From Lachnospiraceae bacterium UBA7589 (GTDB lineage Bacteria; Bacillota; Clostridia; Lachnospirales; Lachnospiraceae): 64,000 bases of DNA. The stretch covers positions 1-64,000 of the forward strand of contig DLKL01000030.1 of the NCBI GenBank assembly GCA_002476495.1, given 5' to 3'. Below the pieces are notes generated by a model. The model saw only the letters and a list, made by a program, of their open reading frames with translations, had not been told where the DNA came from and did not search any database. Made by a program: the position numbers and the translations under genes. Position 1 is the first letter of the stretch; each line of letters opens with the position of its first letter. Below, piece after piece: positions 34,581 to 44,442 of the stretch.

Positions 34581-37500
34581 TACCTTCACCTCCTGCCTTT
34601 TTCATTATTTCATCTATAATTTTATCCTTTTCTTTTTCCTTGTATTTAGGGTATTTATATGAGTTTCCCCCTTTTTTCGAATCAAATCTGCATACAGCCT
34701 TAAACTCACAATTATCACACGCCAGCCTGGTTCCCTCCTTCATAGGGCGTTTTTCTATATTTCCTTCCAGTATCTTTTGTGCAACCTCCAATGCCTTTTT
34801 TACTCCATAATCCGTTATGCCTGAAAAAAGCTTTACATCTTCTGCGTCAAGCCCTCTAAGCTTAAGCTCCCTTAACCTTTTTTCCTCAAGCTTATCCTCC
34901 TTGTCCACATTAACATAGGGATCTCTCATCTGGTAATAATACATTCCTCCCGGAGCAATATCAGGATTATTCTCTTTGTACATTTTTTTGCAATGCTCCC
35001 CTGTCAGCTCCATCATAATATTCATATAGACTGCAAGCTGAAGCTGAAGTCCCTCATATAACCTATTTAAGCTAAATTCCGTCTTACCGGATTTATAATC
35101 TATTATTTTTATATACATTTGATTTGTTTCTCTTGAATAATACAAATCCCCCCGATCCACAATTCCGCTAAGTGTTATTACATCCTTTCCCGGTCCAAGC
35201 CGGTACTCTTTTTTAAAATAATACTCAAAAAATTCCGGTTTGTACCGGTTTTCCATATTAATGTGGAATAATACCTTGGCAGTCCTCTTTCCTATCCTGA
35301 CAAGAGTTTCTCTCAGGTATTCTAATCTTCCATCATCCCTTGGGTTATATTCCTGTTCAAAGGATTGATTTACAAACCTTTCCACCAGCTCATTTCTCAT
35401 TTCATCACTTACGGCCGACCAGTCATTTGACATATGGTCATAGACATATCGATAAACCCTCTCCATGGTTTCATGCAATATATTTCCGACCTGTCTCTTA
35501 TCTACCTTCTTTATCTCCCTCTCCTTTAACCCCAGGGTATATTTCAGAAAATAGGAATATGCACACCTGGAATATGTTTCCAGCCTGGAAACAGACTGGG
35601 ATATAAGATTTAATCTTAGATACGTCCACATATGTGAATTTAAATTTTCAGGTACATTGGAATAGGAAAGTCCTGATTCTATCCTGTCCAATATATCATT
35701 GTATCCTTTTTCCATATATGCCTTATACAAAGCCAGAGTCTGATCCTTATAGGAAAAATCTCCATTTAAAAGCTGTCTTAATCCATCTACCAATTCCTGA
35801 ATTCCCCCCATAGGTGCAGCAACAAATATTTCCTTTTTATTATCCTGCCTTAAATGATAATCCTGCACAGAAAGCTTTGAAAACATATTAGTAATACGAC
35901 CTATAACATAGGAGGGTCTCAGGGGCTCGTTATCACAGGTCATCAGGGAATAGGAAATATAAAGCCGGTGAGACGGCTTTGTCATATTAATATAGAGATA
36001 GAATTGCTGTACAAAGGAATTTATCCTCTCTGTAGGAGCCAGTTCAAAAGATAATTCCATAAGCCTCTCCTTTTCTCTGTCGGATACAATTCCAGGGGCA
36101 GTACTATTGCCAGGTATAACTCCATCATTTACACCGATCACAAATAATACCTTTATATCTTCTAATCTTGTCCTTGTAATGTCTCCAACAGTAATCATAT
36201 CCATTTTACCGGGTATCATTCCCATCGTCACATCCTTAAGTCCAACGTCAAAAAGGCGTATGAATTCTTTCATTTTCACAATTTTTGAACCCATTATTTC
36301 TTCCATCTTGTTCAAAATTGCAACTATTTTATCATAAAGTCTGTCCTGGGCAATACCCTCCTTATAAGACAGGCTTTCCATAAATTTCTTAACAGCCCTG
36401 ACGTAATCTCCCACTGTCATATTATTTTTCATCAGAATATCCAGGACAGGTTCTATATATTCCATTACACCTTCTCTTATATATTCAACCTCTTCATCCC
36501 ACTCACTCTTCCAGATTTTTATACCTCTGAGTCCCTTTTTCAGGCAATAATTTTCCAAAATTTCTATATCATCCTCACCAAGCTTCGGAATAATACCTGC
36601 TTTCAGGAAAGCAAAACAGCATTCATATGAAAAATTGTCAGAAACGGCTTTTAAAAAATGCAATAAACCATCAATGTACCTGTTATTTTTTACCGGCTTG
36701 TTATAATCCAGAAAATATGGAATATCAAACATAGGCATAATCTGCTCCACATATCCCGATGAAAGCTCTATGTTCCCGGTAATAACAGCTATATCCCTAT
36801 ATCTATATCCCGATTGCATAACAAGTTTCTTTATATTCTCTGCAATACCCTTTATTTCTTCTCTTGGATTATCATAGGCCGATATGGATATATTGCTTAA
36901 AGCTTTTTCGTAAATCTTATATGGATATCTGAATACATTTTTTTCAAGATGACTAAGCTCCTCATTGACTGTCTCTTCATTATTCCATCTGTTTCCTTCC
37001 TTACCGTAAATAAAAATATCATTTTCAAAGACTGCACCGGTTCTTTTTACTATTTGCTTAAGCTTGTCCATAGTCTCTCTTGTAAGATAAAACAGCTCAT
37101 GATTTCCTATATTATTTTTTTCGTAACTATATCTGTCAATAGTTAAAAGTGTATATACCTTTTCTGCATTTTTTATCAGTTCTTCAATGCATTTAAGCTG
37201 AATAGGAGTAAATCCCGTAAATCCGTCCATACATATAACACTGTTTTTTATAATCTGTGAATCTCTGATATGGGAATACATAAGCTCTGTTACCTTCTCT
37301 GCCACGATATATTCCTCCCCCAGGCGTTTCTCAAATTCAGAAAAAACAAGCTGCATATCTGTAAGCTTACTTTTAAGCAGAAAATCCTCCTCAGTAAGCT
37401 TTGACAAAACCATACTTAGCTTTTCACCGGATAAATCATATTGATACATCTCTGACATAAGGGATTTTACCTCATCAACAAATCCCGGCATATCAAGGTT

Positions 37501-37833
37501 TTTTCCATACACCTTAAGTTCATCCTTTAATTCGCCCATAACCTGCCTGATAAGCATGGTCTTTCCAAAATCTTCCAGGATTTTCCCCGGTTTTATATTA
37601 AGCTCATCAAATATCCTATATGCAAGACGATTAAAACCTATTACATCTATGTTCATAGAGCCCCCTGCCGGATGCATGAGTATGATCTTTTTTTGTAATG
37701 CCATGGTATATTGCTCAGGGACTAAAAGTATGTAATTTTTATCCTTATTTTTTATGGATTCCTCTATTATTCTCCGGTACATGAACTCTGATTTCCCAGA
37801 GCCTGCTGCCCCGCATACAAACTGAAAAGACAT
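34546..37833 (-). CDS. addB: ATP-dependent nuclease subunit B (AddB)
   Basis: This 1095-residue partner of AddA has a P-loop near the N-terminus (CGAAGSGKSEF), a degenerate helicase core and a nuclease domain with KIIDYKSGKTEF. Four Cys bracket the nuclease for an iron-sulfur cluster: one in TYSRCAYSYFL and three in LACDNCEFKAVC. ATG37833 follows AGGGGG; an open frame continues upstream to 37905 without a ribosome-binding site. Confidence 0.95.
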   Translation of the reverse strand: MSFQFVCGAAGSGKSEFMYRRIIEESIKNKDKNYILLVPEQYTMALQKKIILMHPAGGSMNIDVIGFNRLAYRIFDELNIKPGKILEDFGKTMLIRQVMGELKDELKVYGKNLDMPGFVDEVKSLMSEMYQYDLSGEKLSMVLSKLTEEDFLLKSKLTDMQLVFSEFEKRLGEEYIVAEKVTELMYSHIRDSQIIKNSVICMDGFTGFTPIQLKCIEELIKNAEKVYTLLTIDRYSYEKNNIGNHELFYLTRETMDKLKQIVKRTGAVFENDIFIYGKEGNRWNNEETVNEELSHLEKNVFRYPYKIYEKALSNISISAYDNPREEIKGIAENIKKLVMQSGYRYRDIAVITGNIELSSGYVEQIMPMFDIPYFLDYNKPVKNNRYIDGLLHFLKAVSDNFSYECCFAFLKAGIIPKLGEDDIEILENYCLKKGLRGIKIWKSEWDEEVEYIREGVMEYIEPVLDILMKNNMTVGDYVRAVKKFMESLSYKEGIAQDRLYDKIVAILNKMEEIMGSKIVKMKEFIRLFDVGLKDVTMGMIPGKMDMITVGDITRTRLEDIKVLFVIGVNDGVIPGNSTAPGIVSDREKERLMELSFELAPTERINSFVQQFYLYINMTKPSHRLYISYSLMTCDNEPLRPSYVIGRITNMFSKLSVQDYHLRQDNKKEIFVAAPMGGIQELVDGLRQLLNGDFSYKDQTLALYKAYMEKGYNDILDRIESGLSYSNVPENLNSHMWTYLRLNLISQSVSRLETYSRCAYSYFLKYTLGLKEREIKKVDKRQVGNILHETMERVYRYVYDHMSNDWSAVSDEMRNELVERFVNQSFEQEYNPRDDGRLEYLRETLVRIGKRTAKVLFHINMENRYKPEFFEYYFKKEYRLGPGKDVITLSGIVDRGDLYYSRETNQMYIKIIDYKSGKTEFSLNRLYEGLQLQLAVYMNIMMELTGEHCKKMYKENNPDIAPGGMYYYQMRDPYVNVDKEDKLEEKRLRELKLRGLDAEDVKLFSGITDYGVKKALEVAQKILEGNIEKRPMKEGTRLACDNCEFKAVCRFDSKKGGNSYKYPKYKEKEKDKIIDEIMKKAGGEGNAMDKAATENN

Positions 37834-37984
37834 TATATACCCCCTATACAAATTCCGGATTAGAAAAATTAAAACTGCATATATTCCCGCAGCCATTTTC
37901 GTCACTTAATCCATAAGATTTATAATCACATATACAAAAAATTTTATCATACACAATTTGAAATGTAAATTGTATTTATTTTGA

Positions 37985-38026
37985 AGAAAAAAACAGGGAG
38001 AAAACTTCCTTACGGAGTCTCTCCCT
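37985..38026 (-). terminator. Intrinsic terminator of the FMN-binding-like gene
   Basis: AGGGAGA (37995-38001) pairs with TCTCCCT (38020-38026), with a smaller inner stem. On the minus strand it is followed by GTTTTTTTC. It lies 20 nt past the stop of the upstream gene. Confidence 0.75.
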
Positions 38027-38045
38027 TTAAGTCTCACTTACTTTT

Positions 38046-38519
38046 CTACTCAGTTATAACCGCATCCTTTATGGCATCCTTTATGGCCTGTATAATCATA
38101 ATAGATGTATATTTATTATCTCCTGAATATGTAATATTATCTATGGATACAGCCGTGGCAATCTGTTCATTTATCTCATCCATAGCCGGACCGAGAAGAG
38201 GATACATAGCTGTCACTGTATCATCAAGATTAGCTATTTCTACATGGGAAATATTAGTTTTGTCAACAGTTACCGTAAGTTCCATAGAAGAGCCTCCCAG
38301 ATTAAGCATTGAGGTATACACACCTGGCTTATAAGTTGTCTGTCCGGCTTCAGGTGAGGAATTATCAATAGACGTAGATGTTTTTTTCTTATCTTTGGAC
38401 TTTGATGGGGAAAACATATAAATTAGCAGCAGAATAAGTATTATTCCCAAAACCACAAAAATTCCGGTATATATGAGTTCTTTGGATTTTAAAACAACAA
38501 TTTTGGTTTTTGATGACAT
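38046..38519 (-). CDS. Membrane-anchored FMN-binding-like protein
   Basis: This 157-residue protein has an N-terminal membrane anchor (about residues 14-36), a Lys/Ser/Thr-rich linker, and an extracytoplasmic domain starting YKPGVYTSMLNLGGSSMELTV. Its pattern (GxY, alternating strands, then an Ile/Ala-rich helical end) resembles FMN_bind domains of Rnf/Nqr-type and related proteins. The flavinylation Thr is not evident, so the assignment is tentative. The start at 38519 follows GAGGAG with 8-nt spacing. That ribosome-binding site lies inside a perfect hairpin. Confidence 0.6.
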   Translation of the reverse strand: MSSKTKIVVLKSKELIYTGIFVVLGIILILLLIYMFSPSKSKDKKKTSTSIDNSSPEAGQTTYKPGVYTSMLNLGGSSMELTVTVDKTNISHVEIANLDDTVTAMYPLLGPAMDEINEQIATAVSIDNITYSGDNKYTSIMIIQAIKDAIKDAVITE

Positions 38520-38521
38520 AT

Positions 38522-38572
38522 AAAAGCTCCTCACTAAGATTATTATAAATATATTCCCAGTGAGGAGCTTTT
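38522..38572 (-). promoter_or_regulatory. Hairpin covering the ribosome-binding site of the FMN-binding-like gene
   Basis: AAAAGCTCCTCACT (38522-38535) and AGTGAGGAGCTTTT (38559-38572) form a perfect 14-bp stem with a 23-nt loop. On the minus strand the 3' arm contains GAGGAG, the ribosome-binding site of the next gene, and ends in TTTT one base before ATATG. It may be the terminator of the PyrE-like gene and at the same time a translational lock. The loop holds a TATAAT (38542-38547, minus strand), from which a transcript would begin near the 3' arm and leave the site free. Confidence 0.65.
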
Positions 38573-38583
38573 ATACCGGTAAT

Positions 38584-39228
38584 TTACAATCTGGCATATC
38601 CAAAGCTGTTTACTATTGCATTAATCGGCTGTTTTGCCCGGCATAACGGACATTGTGACGCATTATAGGATGCATAATCAGGAATATCCTTTGTTGTAAA
38701 TATGCTATGTATTTCCTGCCCATTAATAACACCTTCAGCTGAAAAGATAGATGAAACCCCGGCTATTGTTCCTCCATAATATTCTATACATTCAAGGGCA
38801 GTTTTTACTGTTTTTCCGGTAGTTGCTGTTGCCAAAAGCACAAGAATATTTTTATTCTTTATCATCGGAAGATAATTATCCCTGAACATAAGCTGTCCCG
38901 CCGAGTTCTGCTCAGGAGTAATAATATATACAGTATCATGGGTATTGGCAGACATAAAGCCCCTGTCATTAAGTTCTTCTGCCAGATATGCACCAATTAT
39001 ATCGGTTCCGTCCAGACATATTATTGTATCAATAATCACAGTGCTGGAGTATTCCTGAACTATTGCTCTTGCCACAGCCTTAGCCTCATTGCTTCTTGCC
39101 TTAAGAGTTGTCATATCAATATAATAATTAATATGTGAGGAAGACGTTGAAAAATGTCCCGGGGTAACCGCAAGAGCAATCAGATTGTTATACTGTGAAT
39201 AAATCTTAAGTGTATTAGTGTTTTCCAT
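38584..39228 (-). CDS. Orotate phosphoribosyltransferase-like protein with altered PRPP motif
   Basis: This 214-residue protein is built like PyrE: TPGHFSTSSSHINYYID near the N-terminus and IICLDGTDIIGAYLAEEL. In the 13-residue PRPP motif the two acidic residues are replaced: ILVLLATATTGKT instead of a VLIVDDVITTGGT-like sequence, while the TTGxT turn is kept. A C-terminal CPLC pair (QCPLCRAKQP) could bind metal with other Cys. It may be a regulator or have shifted chemistry rather than make OMP. AAGGAGG precedes the ATG. Confidence 0.65.
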   Translation of the reverse strand: MENTNTLKIYSQYNNLIALAVTPGHFSTSSSHINYYIDMTTLKARSNEAKAVARAIVQEYSSTVIIDTIICLDGTDIIGAYLAEELNDRGFMSANTHDTVYIITPEQNSAGQLMFRDNYLPMIKNKNILVLLATATTGKTVKTALECIEYYGGTIAGVSSIFSAEGVINGQEIHSIFTTKDIPDYASYNASQCPLCRAKQPINAIVNSFGYARL

Positions 39229-39393
39229 AAATTACCTCCTTATAATCATAGATTACAATTACATGTTTTTATTATTTTATCAAATATAATATTAAGCCGA
39301 AGCTTTAGAAGATCATTTTGCATAAACATATTATTTTGTAAATATTGCTCATTATTGATAAAGTTATTATATATTGAAAATGTAAACTGTTTA

Positions 39394-40092
39394 TTAGCGT
39401 TCTGACTTTTTTACTATAATTCCTCCTGTCTTAAATATGCTATATTCAGGCACATAACCTCTTACAGGCGAAAGAGGATATATGTTGGTATGGGGGCCTA
39501 TAACTGTTCCGGGGTTAAGCACAGAATTGCAACCCACCTCGACAAAATCTCCAAGCATTGCTCCAAATTTTTTTAATCCTGTGTTGATATCAAAGCCTTC
39601 CACTTTATCACCATCTTCAATTATATTGCTTTTTACATGAACAAGTGTCTTATCGCTTTTTACATTAGATGTAATAGAGCCTGCTCCCATATGAGATTTA
39701 AAACCCAATATTGAATCTCCTACATAATTATAGTGAGGTACCTGAACATTATCAAATATAATAACATTTTTAAGTTCGGTAGAGTTACCGATAACACATC
39801 CTTCTCCCACAAGAGCATTACCTCTTATAAAGGCACTTTGTCTTACCTCAGTTTCAGGCCCGATAATAGCCGGTCCTCCGATAAATGCGGAGGAAAACAC
39901 CTTAGCACTTTTATGTATCCATATATTATCATCTACTCTGTTATATTCTGACTTGCTAAGGCCATCCCCGATTTCAATTATCCAATTCTTTATATAAGGC
40001 AGTGCCTCCCATGGGTATGTAAGTTTTTCCAGCATAGGTGCAGCCATGGTATGTTCCAGTGAATAAAGTTTTTTAATAGTTAAATTGTTCAT
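39394..40092 (-). CDS. Left-handed beta-helix nucleotidyl/acyltransferase-like protein
   Basis: This 232-residue protein has hexapeptide repeats (IHKSAKVFSSAFIGGPAIIG, NALVGEGCVIGNSTELKN) forming a beta-helix from about residue 55 to 215, resembling the C-terminal half of GlmU and UDP-GlcNAc pyrophosphorylase-like proteins. The uridyltransferase domain is absent. SHMGAGSITSN and NPGTVIGPHTNIYP fit acyl-acceptor loops. Sugar-nucleotide acylation is inferred, substrate unknown. It is 17 nt downstream of topB. Confidence 0.75.
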   Translation of the reverse strand: MNNLTIKKLYSLEHTMAAPMLEKLTYPWEALPYIKNWIIEIGDGLSKSEYNRVDDNIWIHKSAKVFSSAFIGGPAIIGPETEVRQSAFIRGNALVGEGCVIGNSTELKNVIIFDNVQVPHYNYVGDSILGFKSHMGAGSITSNVKSDKTLVHVKSNIIEDGDKVEGFDINTGLKKFGAMLGDFVEVGCNSVLNPGTVIGPHTNIYPLSPVRGYVPEYSIFKTGGIIVKKSER

Positions 40093-40109
40093 AATATAAA
40101 CCAGTCTCC

Positions 40110-42122
40110 TTATGATTTTTTATTGCCTGTTCCTGTATAATATGGTTTGGTTTTATCAAATATATATGTTATTTTGTATTGATTATCCAGCTTTTTTACA
40201 AGCTCTGTGTTATTAATTACATAATTATTCATCTTGTCAGTATATTCATCCCTGGATATCTCCCCCTGGGCAACACCTGTAAGACCTTTTTCCCAGCTTG
40301 CTGTCATCTCTGCCCTGAGCAGATTATTTATGGAATAGTAAACAACATCATATATTATCTCTCCAAGAAACGTAGGTGTAACTATCTGGGTTTTTTTATT
40401 CAGGGCAATATATTTGTTGGTTACAAGTTTGGTTATAATACTGTCCCTTGTAGCAGAGGTACCTATTCCACTTCCTTTTATCTGGCTTCTAAGTTCCTCA
40501 TCCTCTATAAGCTGTCCGGCATTCTCCATAGCAAGAATAAGCGTACCTGATGAGTATCTTTTCGGTGGCGTTGTTTCTCCCTCTTTAATCTCTATACTAT
40601 TAACCTTAAGTTTCTGTCCCTTTTTCAAATTAGCAAGATTTTCAAGCATCTCAGGTGTCAGCTTTTCATCATCGCCTTTTTTTTCCTGAGAAGGCATATT
40701 TGCAATGGTCAGATACCCCGGATTTTTCAATCTCTTAAAATTGGCAAAAAAGTATTCTATGTATGGTTCTTCCGTATTTTTGCTCAATACAAGCGAAACC
40801 TTTTCATACTCAGCAGGAGGATAGAAAATAGACAAAAATCTCCTTGCAATTAAATCATATACATTTTTTGCTGTTGCAGAAACCGAGTTAAGAGCGCCAA
40901 AGCCCTGTCCCGTTGGTATTATTGCATAATGATCGGTAATAAGCTTATCGTTCACATATTTTGATTTTGAAATATTCCTATATCCGCCAAGATTAATTAT
41001 GTTATCTGCAAATCCACTGAGGGGCTCATATTTCTTAAGTCCTGAAATATTCTTATATATTTCCTTAGAAACCGCCGTAGATAAAACTCTTGCATCGGTT
41101 CGTGGATATGTAACCATCTTTTTTTCGTATAATTCCTGTACAATGGCAAGAGTGTCGGATGGACTGATTTTAAATAATCTTGAACAGTCATTTTGCAGCT
41201 CAGCCAGATTGTATAGCATAGGCGGTGCCTTTTTTTCTATTTTCTTTTCTACCTTCTCAACATTAAACTCAACAGGTTGTTTAGTGCAAATTTTGTCAAT
41301 AAGCTCCTTTGCTGATTCTTCCTTCAAAAATCCATTTTCTTTGTAAAGCAATGGTGATTTGAAATATTCAGATCCGTCAACTGCCTTCCATTCACCTGAA
41401 AAGCCATCAAGGTTGGCAACAACTCTGTAAAAAGGAGTAGGTGTAAACTCTCTGATTTCACGCTCCCGCTTTACAATCATTCCAAGAACACAGGTCATTA
41501 CCCTTCCCACAGCTATGACGCATTTGTCCATTCCAAGATAATTTTTCACTGTATTACTGTATTTGAGGGTGAGGGCCCTGGAAAAATTAATTCCCATGAG
41601 ATAATCCTCCTGGGCCCTCAGGTATGCCGAATCGCTGAGATTATCATATTCGGACAAATCCTTAGCCTCTCTTATTCCTCTTAATATTTCCTCCTCTGTC
41701 TGGGAGTCAATCCATACCCTTTTCTTTAATTTTTCCTTGCTCACTCCGGCCATCCGGTCAACAAGACGGTATATATATTCTCCCTCACGCCCTGAGTCGG
41801 TGCATACATATATACATTCTACATCTTCACGGTTAAGAAGTCTGCTCACCACATTAAATTGCTTTTTTGAAGCCTCAATAATGTCATATTTGTAAGCCTT
41901 TGGTATAAAGGGGATAGTTGCCATATCCCACTTTTTCAGAGTGGGATCATATGCATCCGGGTAGCTCATGGTTATAAGATGTCCAACGCACCAGGTAATA
42001 ATTGAATCTTCGGTTTCTATATAACCATCCCGTCCTCCTGCACTGTATGCACCCTTTACTCCCAATGCCTTTGCAAATTCCCTTGCCACACTGGGCTTCT
42101 CAGCTATATATAAATTCTTCAA
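40110..42122 (-). CDS. topB: DNA topoisomerase III (type IA)
   Basis: This 670-residue enzyme relaxes and decatenates DNA through single-strand passage. The Toprim domain starts LYIAEKPSVAREFAKALG and includes CTDSGREGEYIYR; the active-site Tyr lies in MVTYPRTDARVL; SGIGTSATRDSII is also typical. Translation starts at TTG42122, with AGGAGG 8 nt before it; there is no nearby ATG. No zinc fingers are present at the C-terminus. Confidence 0.95.
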   Translation of the reverse strand: MKNLYIAEKPSVAREFAKALGVKGAYSAGGRDGYIETEDSIITWCVGHLITMSYPDAYDPTLKKWDMATIPFIPKAYKYDIIEASKKQFNVVSRLLNREDVECIYVCTDSGREGEYIYRLVDRMAGVSKEKLKKRVWIDSQTEEEILRGIREAKDLSEYDNLSDSAYLRAQEDYLMGINFSRALTLKYSNTVKNYLGMDKCVIAVGRVMTCVLGMIVKREREIREFTPTPFYRVVANLDGFSGEWKAVDGSEYFKSPLLYKENGFLKEESAKELIDKICTKQPVEFNVEKVEKKIEKKAPPMLYNLAELQNDCSRLFKISPSDTLAIVQELYEKKMVTYPRTDARVLSTAVSKEIYKNISGLKKYEPLSGFADNIINLGGYRNISKSKYVNDKLITDHYAIIPTGQGFGALNSVSATAKNVYDLIARRFLSIFYPPAEYEKVSLVLSKNTEEPYIEYFFANFKRLKNPGYLTIANMPSQEKKGDDEKLTPEMLENLANLKKGQKLKVNSIEIKEGETTPPKRYSSGTLILAMENAGQLIEDEELRSQIKGSGIGTSATRDSIITKLVTNKYIALNKKTQIVTPTFLGEIIYDVVYYSINNLLRAEMTASWEKGLTGVAQGEISRDEYTDKMNNYVINNTELVKKLDNQYKITYIFDKTKPYYTGTGNKKS

Positions 42123-42205
42123 GCTATTTCCTCCTGACCTTGGTCAACATGTCCTGTAAGTATATCATATTTATATCTGTATATCCACATTGTATAATTA
42201 TAATA

Positions 42206-43228
42206 TCAGGGCAAAACTATATTTTTTAACTCTTTTCCCTCCAACAGGCATCTGGCATTGTACATTGTAATATTGGCTATTGCCATCATTGCCTCTCCGG
42301 TAAAAAAGGCCTGATGTGAAGTAATAATAACATTCCTGTACGAGGTCAGCCTTACAAGGTCATCATCCGATATAATCTCCTCAGACATATCTTCAAAGAA
42401 ATAATCATCTTCCTCTTCATATACATCAAGAGCCACTCCTCCGAATTTTTTCCTTGCCAGGGCATCCAGCAAATCCTGAGTATTAACAAGTGCCCCCCTT
42501 GAAGTATTCACCAAAAGTACTCCATCCTTCATTTTATCTATACTGCTTTTGTTAATGAGATAATGCGTATCCTTCGTAAGCGGACAATGCAGACTTATTA
42601 TATCTGAGTTTTCAAATAAGGTATCCAAATCCACATATTGGATATTTGAGCCCCACCTCAGCTTTGCCTCAGTGGTATCCTCCACAATTTCATCTATTTG
42701 ATATGGATCATATAACAAAACCTTCATATCCAGTCCCCGGATAATGGAAATCATTGCCTGTCCTATCTTTCCTGTTCCTACAATTCCTATAGTCTTATTA
42801 ACCAGATCCATTCCCATAAGCCCGTTGATACTATAATTAAAATCTCTGGTTCTTACATAAGCACGATGAATCTTCCTGTTTATGGCAAATAAGAGACCCA
42901 ATGCGTACTCAGCAACTGCTCTGGGGGAATAGCTTGGTACTCTCAGGACAACAATATCACTATCCTTTGCCTTTTTTATATCAACATTGTTAAAGCCTGC
43001 GCAGCGTAGCAAAATTGCCTTTATTCCCATCTGCTTAAGAATCTCTATTACCTTCCCATCCGCCGTATCGTTTACAAAAATACATACTATATCACAGCCA
43101 TTGGCCATCATTGCGGTATTTTCCTTAAGCTTTTCTTCAAGAAAAACTATATCAAAGCCATTTTCCCTGGCAACGGGTTCAAACCATATTTTATCATATG
43201 GCTTTGTATCAAAAAATGCTATTTTCAT
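42206..43228 (-). CDS. D-2-hydroxyacid dehydrogenase (D-lactate dehydrogenase-like)
   Basis: This 340-residue NAD-dependent enzyme reduces 2-ketoacids such as pyruvate. Seen are VGTGKIGQAM (NAD-binding), SYSPRAVAEYALGLL, VNTSRGALVNT with the catalytic Arg, DVYEEED with the catalytic Glu and ITSHQAFFT with the catalytic His. The LLRCAGFNNVDI segment is typical of D-lactate dehydrogenases. ATG43228 is favoured, with AAGGA 11 nt upstream; a GTG at 43237 lies too close to that site. Confidence 0.9.
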   Translation of the reverse strand: MKIAFFDTKPYDKIWFEPVARENGFDIVFLEEKLKENTAMMANGCDIVCIFVNDTADGKVIEILKQMGIKAILLRCAGFNNVDIKKAKDSDIVVLRVPSYSPRAVAEYALGLLFAINRKIHRAYVRTRDFNYSINGLMGMDLVNKTIGIVGTGKIGQAMISIIRGLDMKVLLYDPYQIDEIVEDTTEAKLRWGSNIQYVDLDTLFENSDIISLHCPLTKDTHYLINKSSIDKMKDGVLLVNTSRGALVNTQDLLDALARKKFGGVALDVYEEEDDYFFEDMSEEIISDDDLVRLTSYRNVIITSHQAFFTGEAMMAIANITMYNARCLLEGKELKNIVLP

Positions 43229-43268
43229 GCTATTCACTATCCTTCTTTTATTTGGAATAGTATAAGCA

Positions 43269-44324
43269 TTATCTGCTGATTTTATCCCTTACCATAGAAA
43301 AATGTATAGCATACTCCTGTGTAATAAGTTTATTTTTAATGAGTGTATTGAGAGTATCCCTGAATTCGTTATGGCTTATAGTTGAATGTGCCATATCATT
43401 AAGAAAACCCGAAACCATATCTGCATATGTATTTGCATTAATAACATTATCTCTCAATAATATATTGCATTTGTATATTTCTTTAAAAAAATAATTCACC
43501 TTAGCCGAACGTGTAATTTTATCATCCACATAAAACCTAATTCCCAGCAAATCAAACAGACTGGCTGCGGAATTGTTAGTAAAATATATCCCGGGGCCTA
43601 TCCCGTACAGATTCTTGTAAGAAGTCAGATCATCAACCTTTGTATTATAGAAATAGTCCGGCAGACAGGGTCTGAACAAATTGGCAATAAAGCTTTTACC
43701 CTTAAAAAGTTCGTAATCATCCTCCTCGCTGGCAGGCTGTTTTTTAAGATATGTTATCTCTTTTATGGAGTAAAGAGGAAGTGTATATATCCTTGGCTCT
43801 CTGTCAATAATAAGTATGTTAAAAATCTTATTTGCAACCCATACATATGCCGGTGTCTGCTTAATTCCAAGTTTTTCACATCTGTCAATGATAACTTTTC
43901 TATGATCTCTTTTTACCTTAAACCTGTGCAAGGTTTTTTTCATTGTCTGCTTTGTATAATTTTCCCGGACATCCGTTTTCCCTGAGGCATCATAAATGCG
44001 TGTCTCTTTTTTTGCTTTTTTAACTGTTTTATCAACAGCCTCATGTGCCTTTATACTCTTTGATCGGACTTCTGCTTCCGGTTCATTTGCTTCTTTGGGC
44101 TCACCGGCTGTCTTTTCATCGGCAATGTCACACATACCTAAGGTTTGTGCCAGGGTAATTGTAACAAATCCACATGCTATTCCGGCAAAAAAGAGAAGCA
44201 GAATTCCCTTTATAATTGCAAAAATAAAAAGAGCCGCTGTTCCAAAACCTGAAATAAGAGTGAAAATAAGCACAAGCTTTGTCTTAATATCAGAATATCT
44301 TAATGTATTAATTATCCTCTTCAT
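43269..44324 (-). CDS. Unknown protein with N-terminal membrane hairpin
   Basis: This 351-residue protein begins with two close membrane segments (about residues 15-35 and 37-61). A charged Lys/Glu/Ala linker follows (about 70-125), then a soluble domain including RCEKLGIKQTPAYVW and a helical C-terminus. No family recognised. The start at 44324 follows GGGGA with 7-nt spacing; the open frame continues upstream through the promoter region. It has its own promoter and ends 40 nt before the dehydrogenase gene. Confidence 0.65.
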   Translation of the reverse strand: MKRIINTLRYSDIKTKLVLIFTLISGFGTAALFIFAIIKGILLLFFAGIACGFVTITLAQTLGMCDIADEKTAGEPKEANEPEAEVRSKSIKAHEAVDKTVKKAKKETRIYDASGKTDVRENYTKQTMKKTLHRFKVKRDHRKVIIDRCEKLGIKQTPAYVWVANKIFNILIIDREPRIYTLPLYSIKEITYLKKQPASEEDDYELFKGKSFIANLFRPCLPDYFYNTKVDDLTSYKNLYGIGPGIYFTNNSAASLFDLLGIRFYVDDKITRSAKVNYFFKEIYKCNILLRDNVINANTYADMVSGFLNDMAHSTISHNEFRDTLNTLIKNKLITQEYAIHFSMVRDKISR

Positions 44325-44355
44325 AGTAAAATCCCCAATACCATAATATATGTTT

Positions 44356-44385
44356 ATTATACAAAAAAGAACAGACAATATGCAA
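44356..44385 (-). promoter_or_regulatory. Probable promoter of the unknown membrane-protein gene
   Basis: On the minus strand TTGCAT (44380-44385) and a perfect TATAAT (44356-44361) are 18 nt apart, about 30 nt before the chosen ATG44324. This supports the shorter start. Confidence 0.6.
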
Positions 44386-44442
44386 TAGCAATTCACATAT
44401 TGGTACACCGTGGATGATTTTGTATATATGTATGAAATAAAA

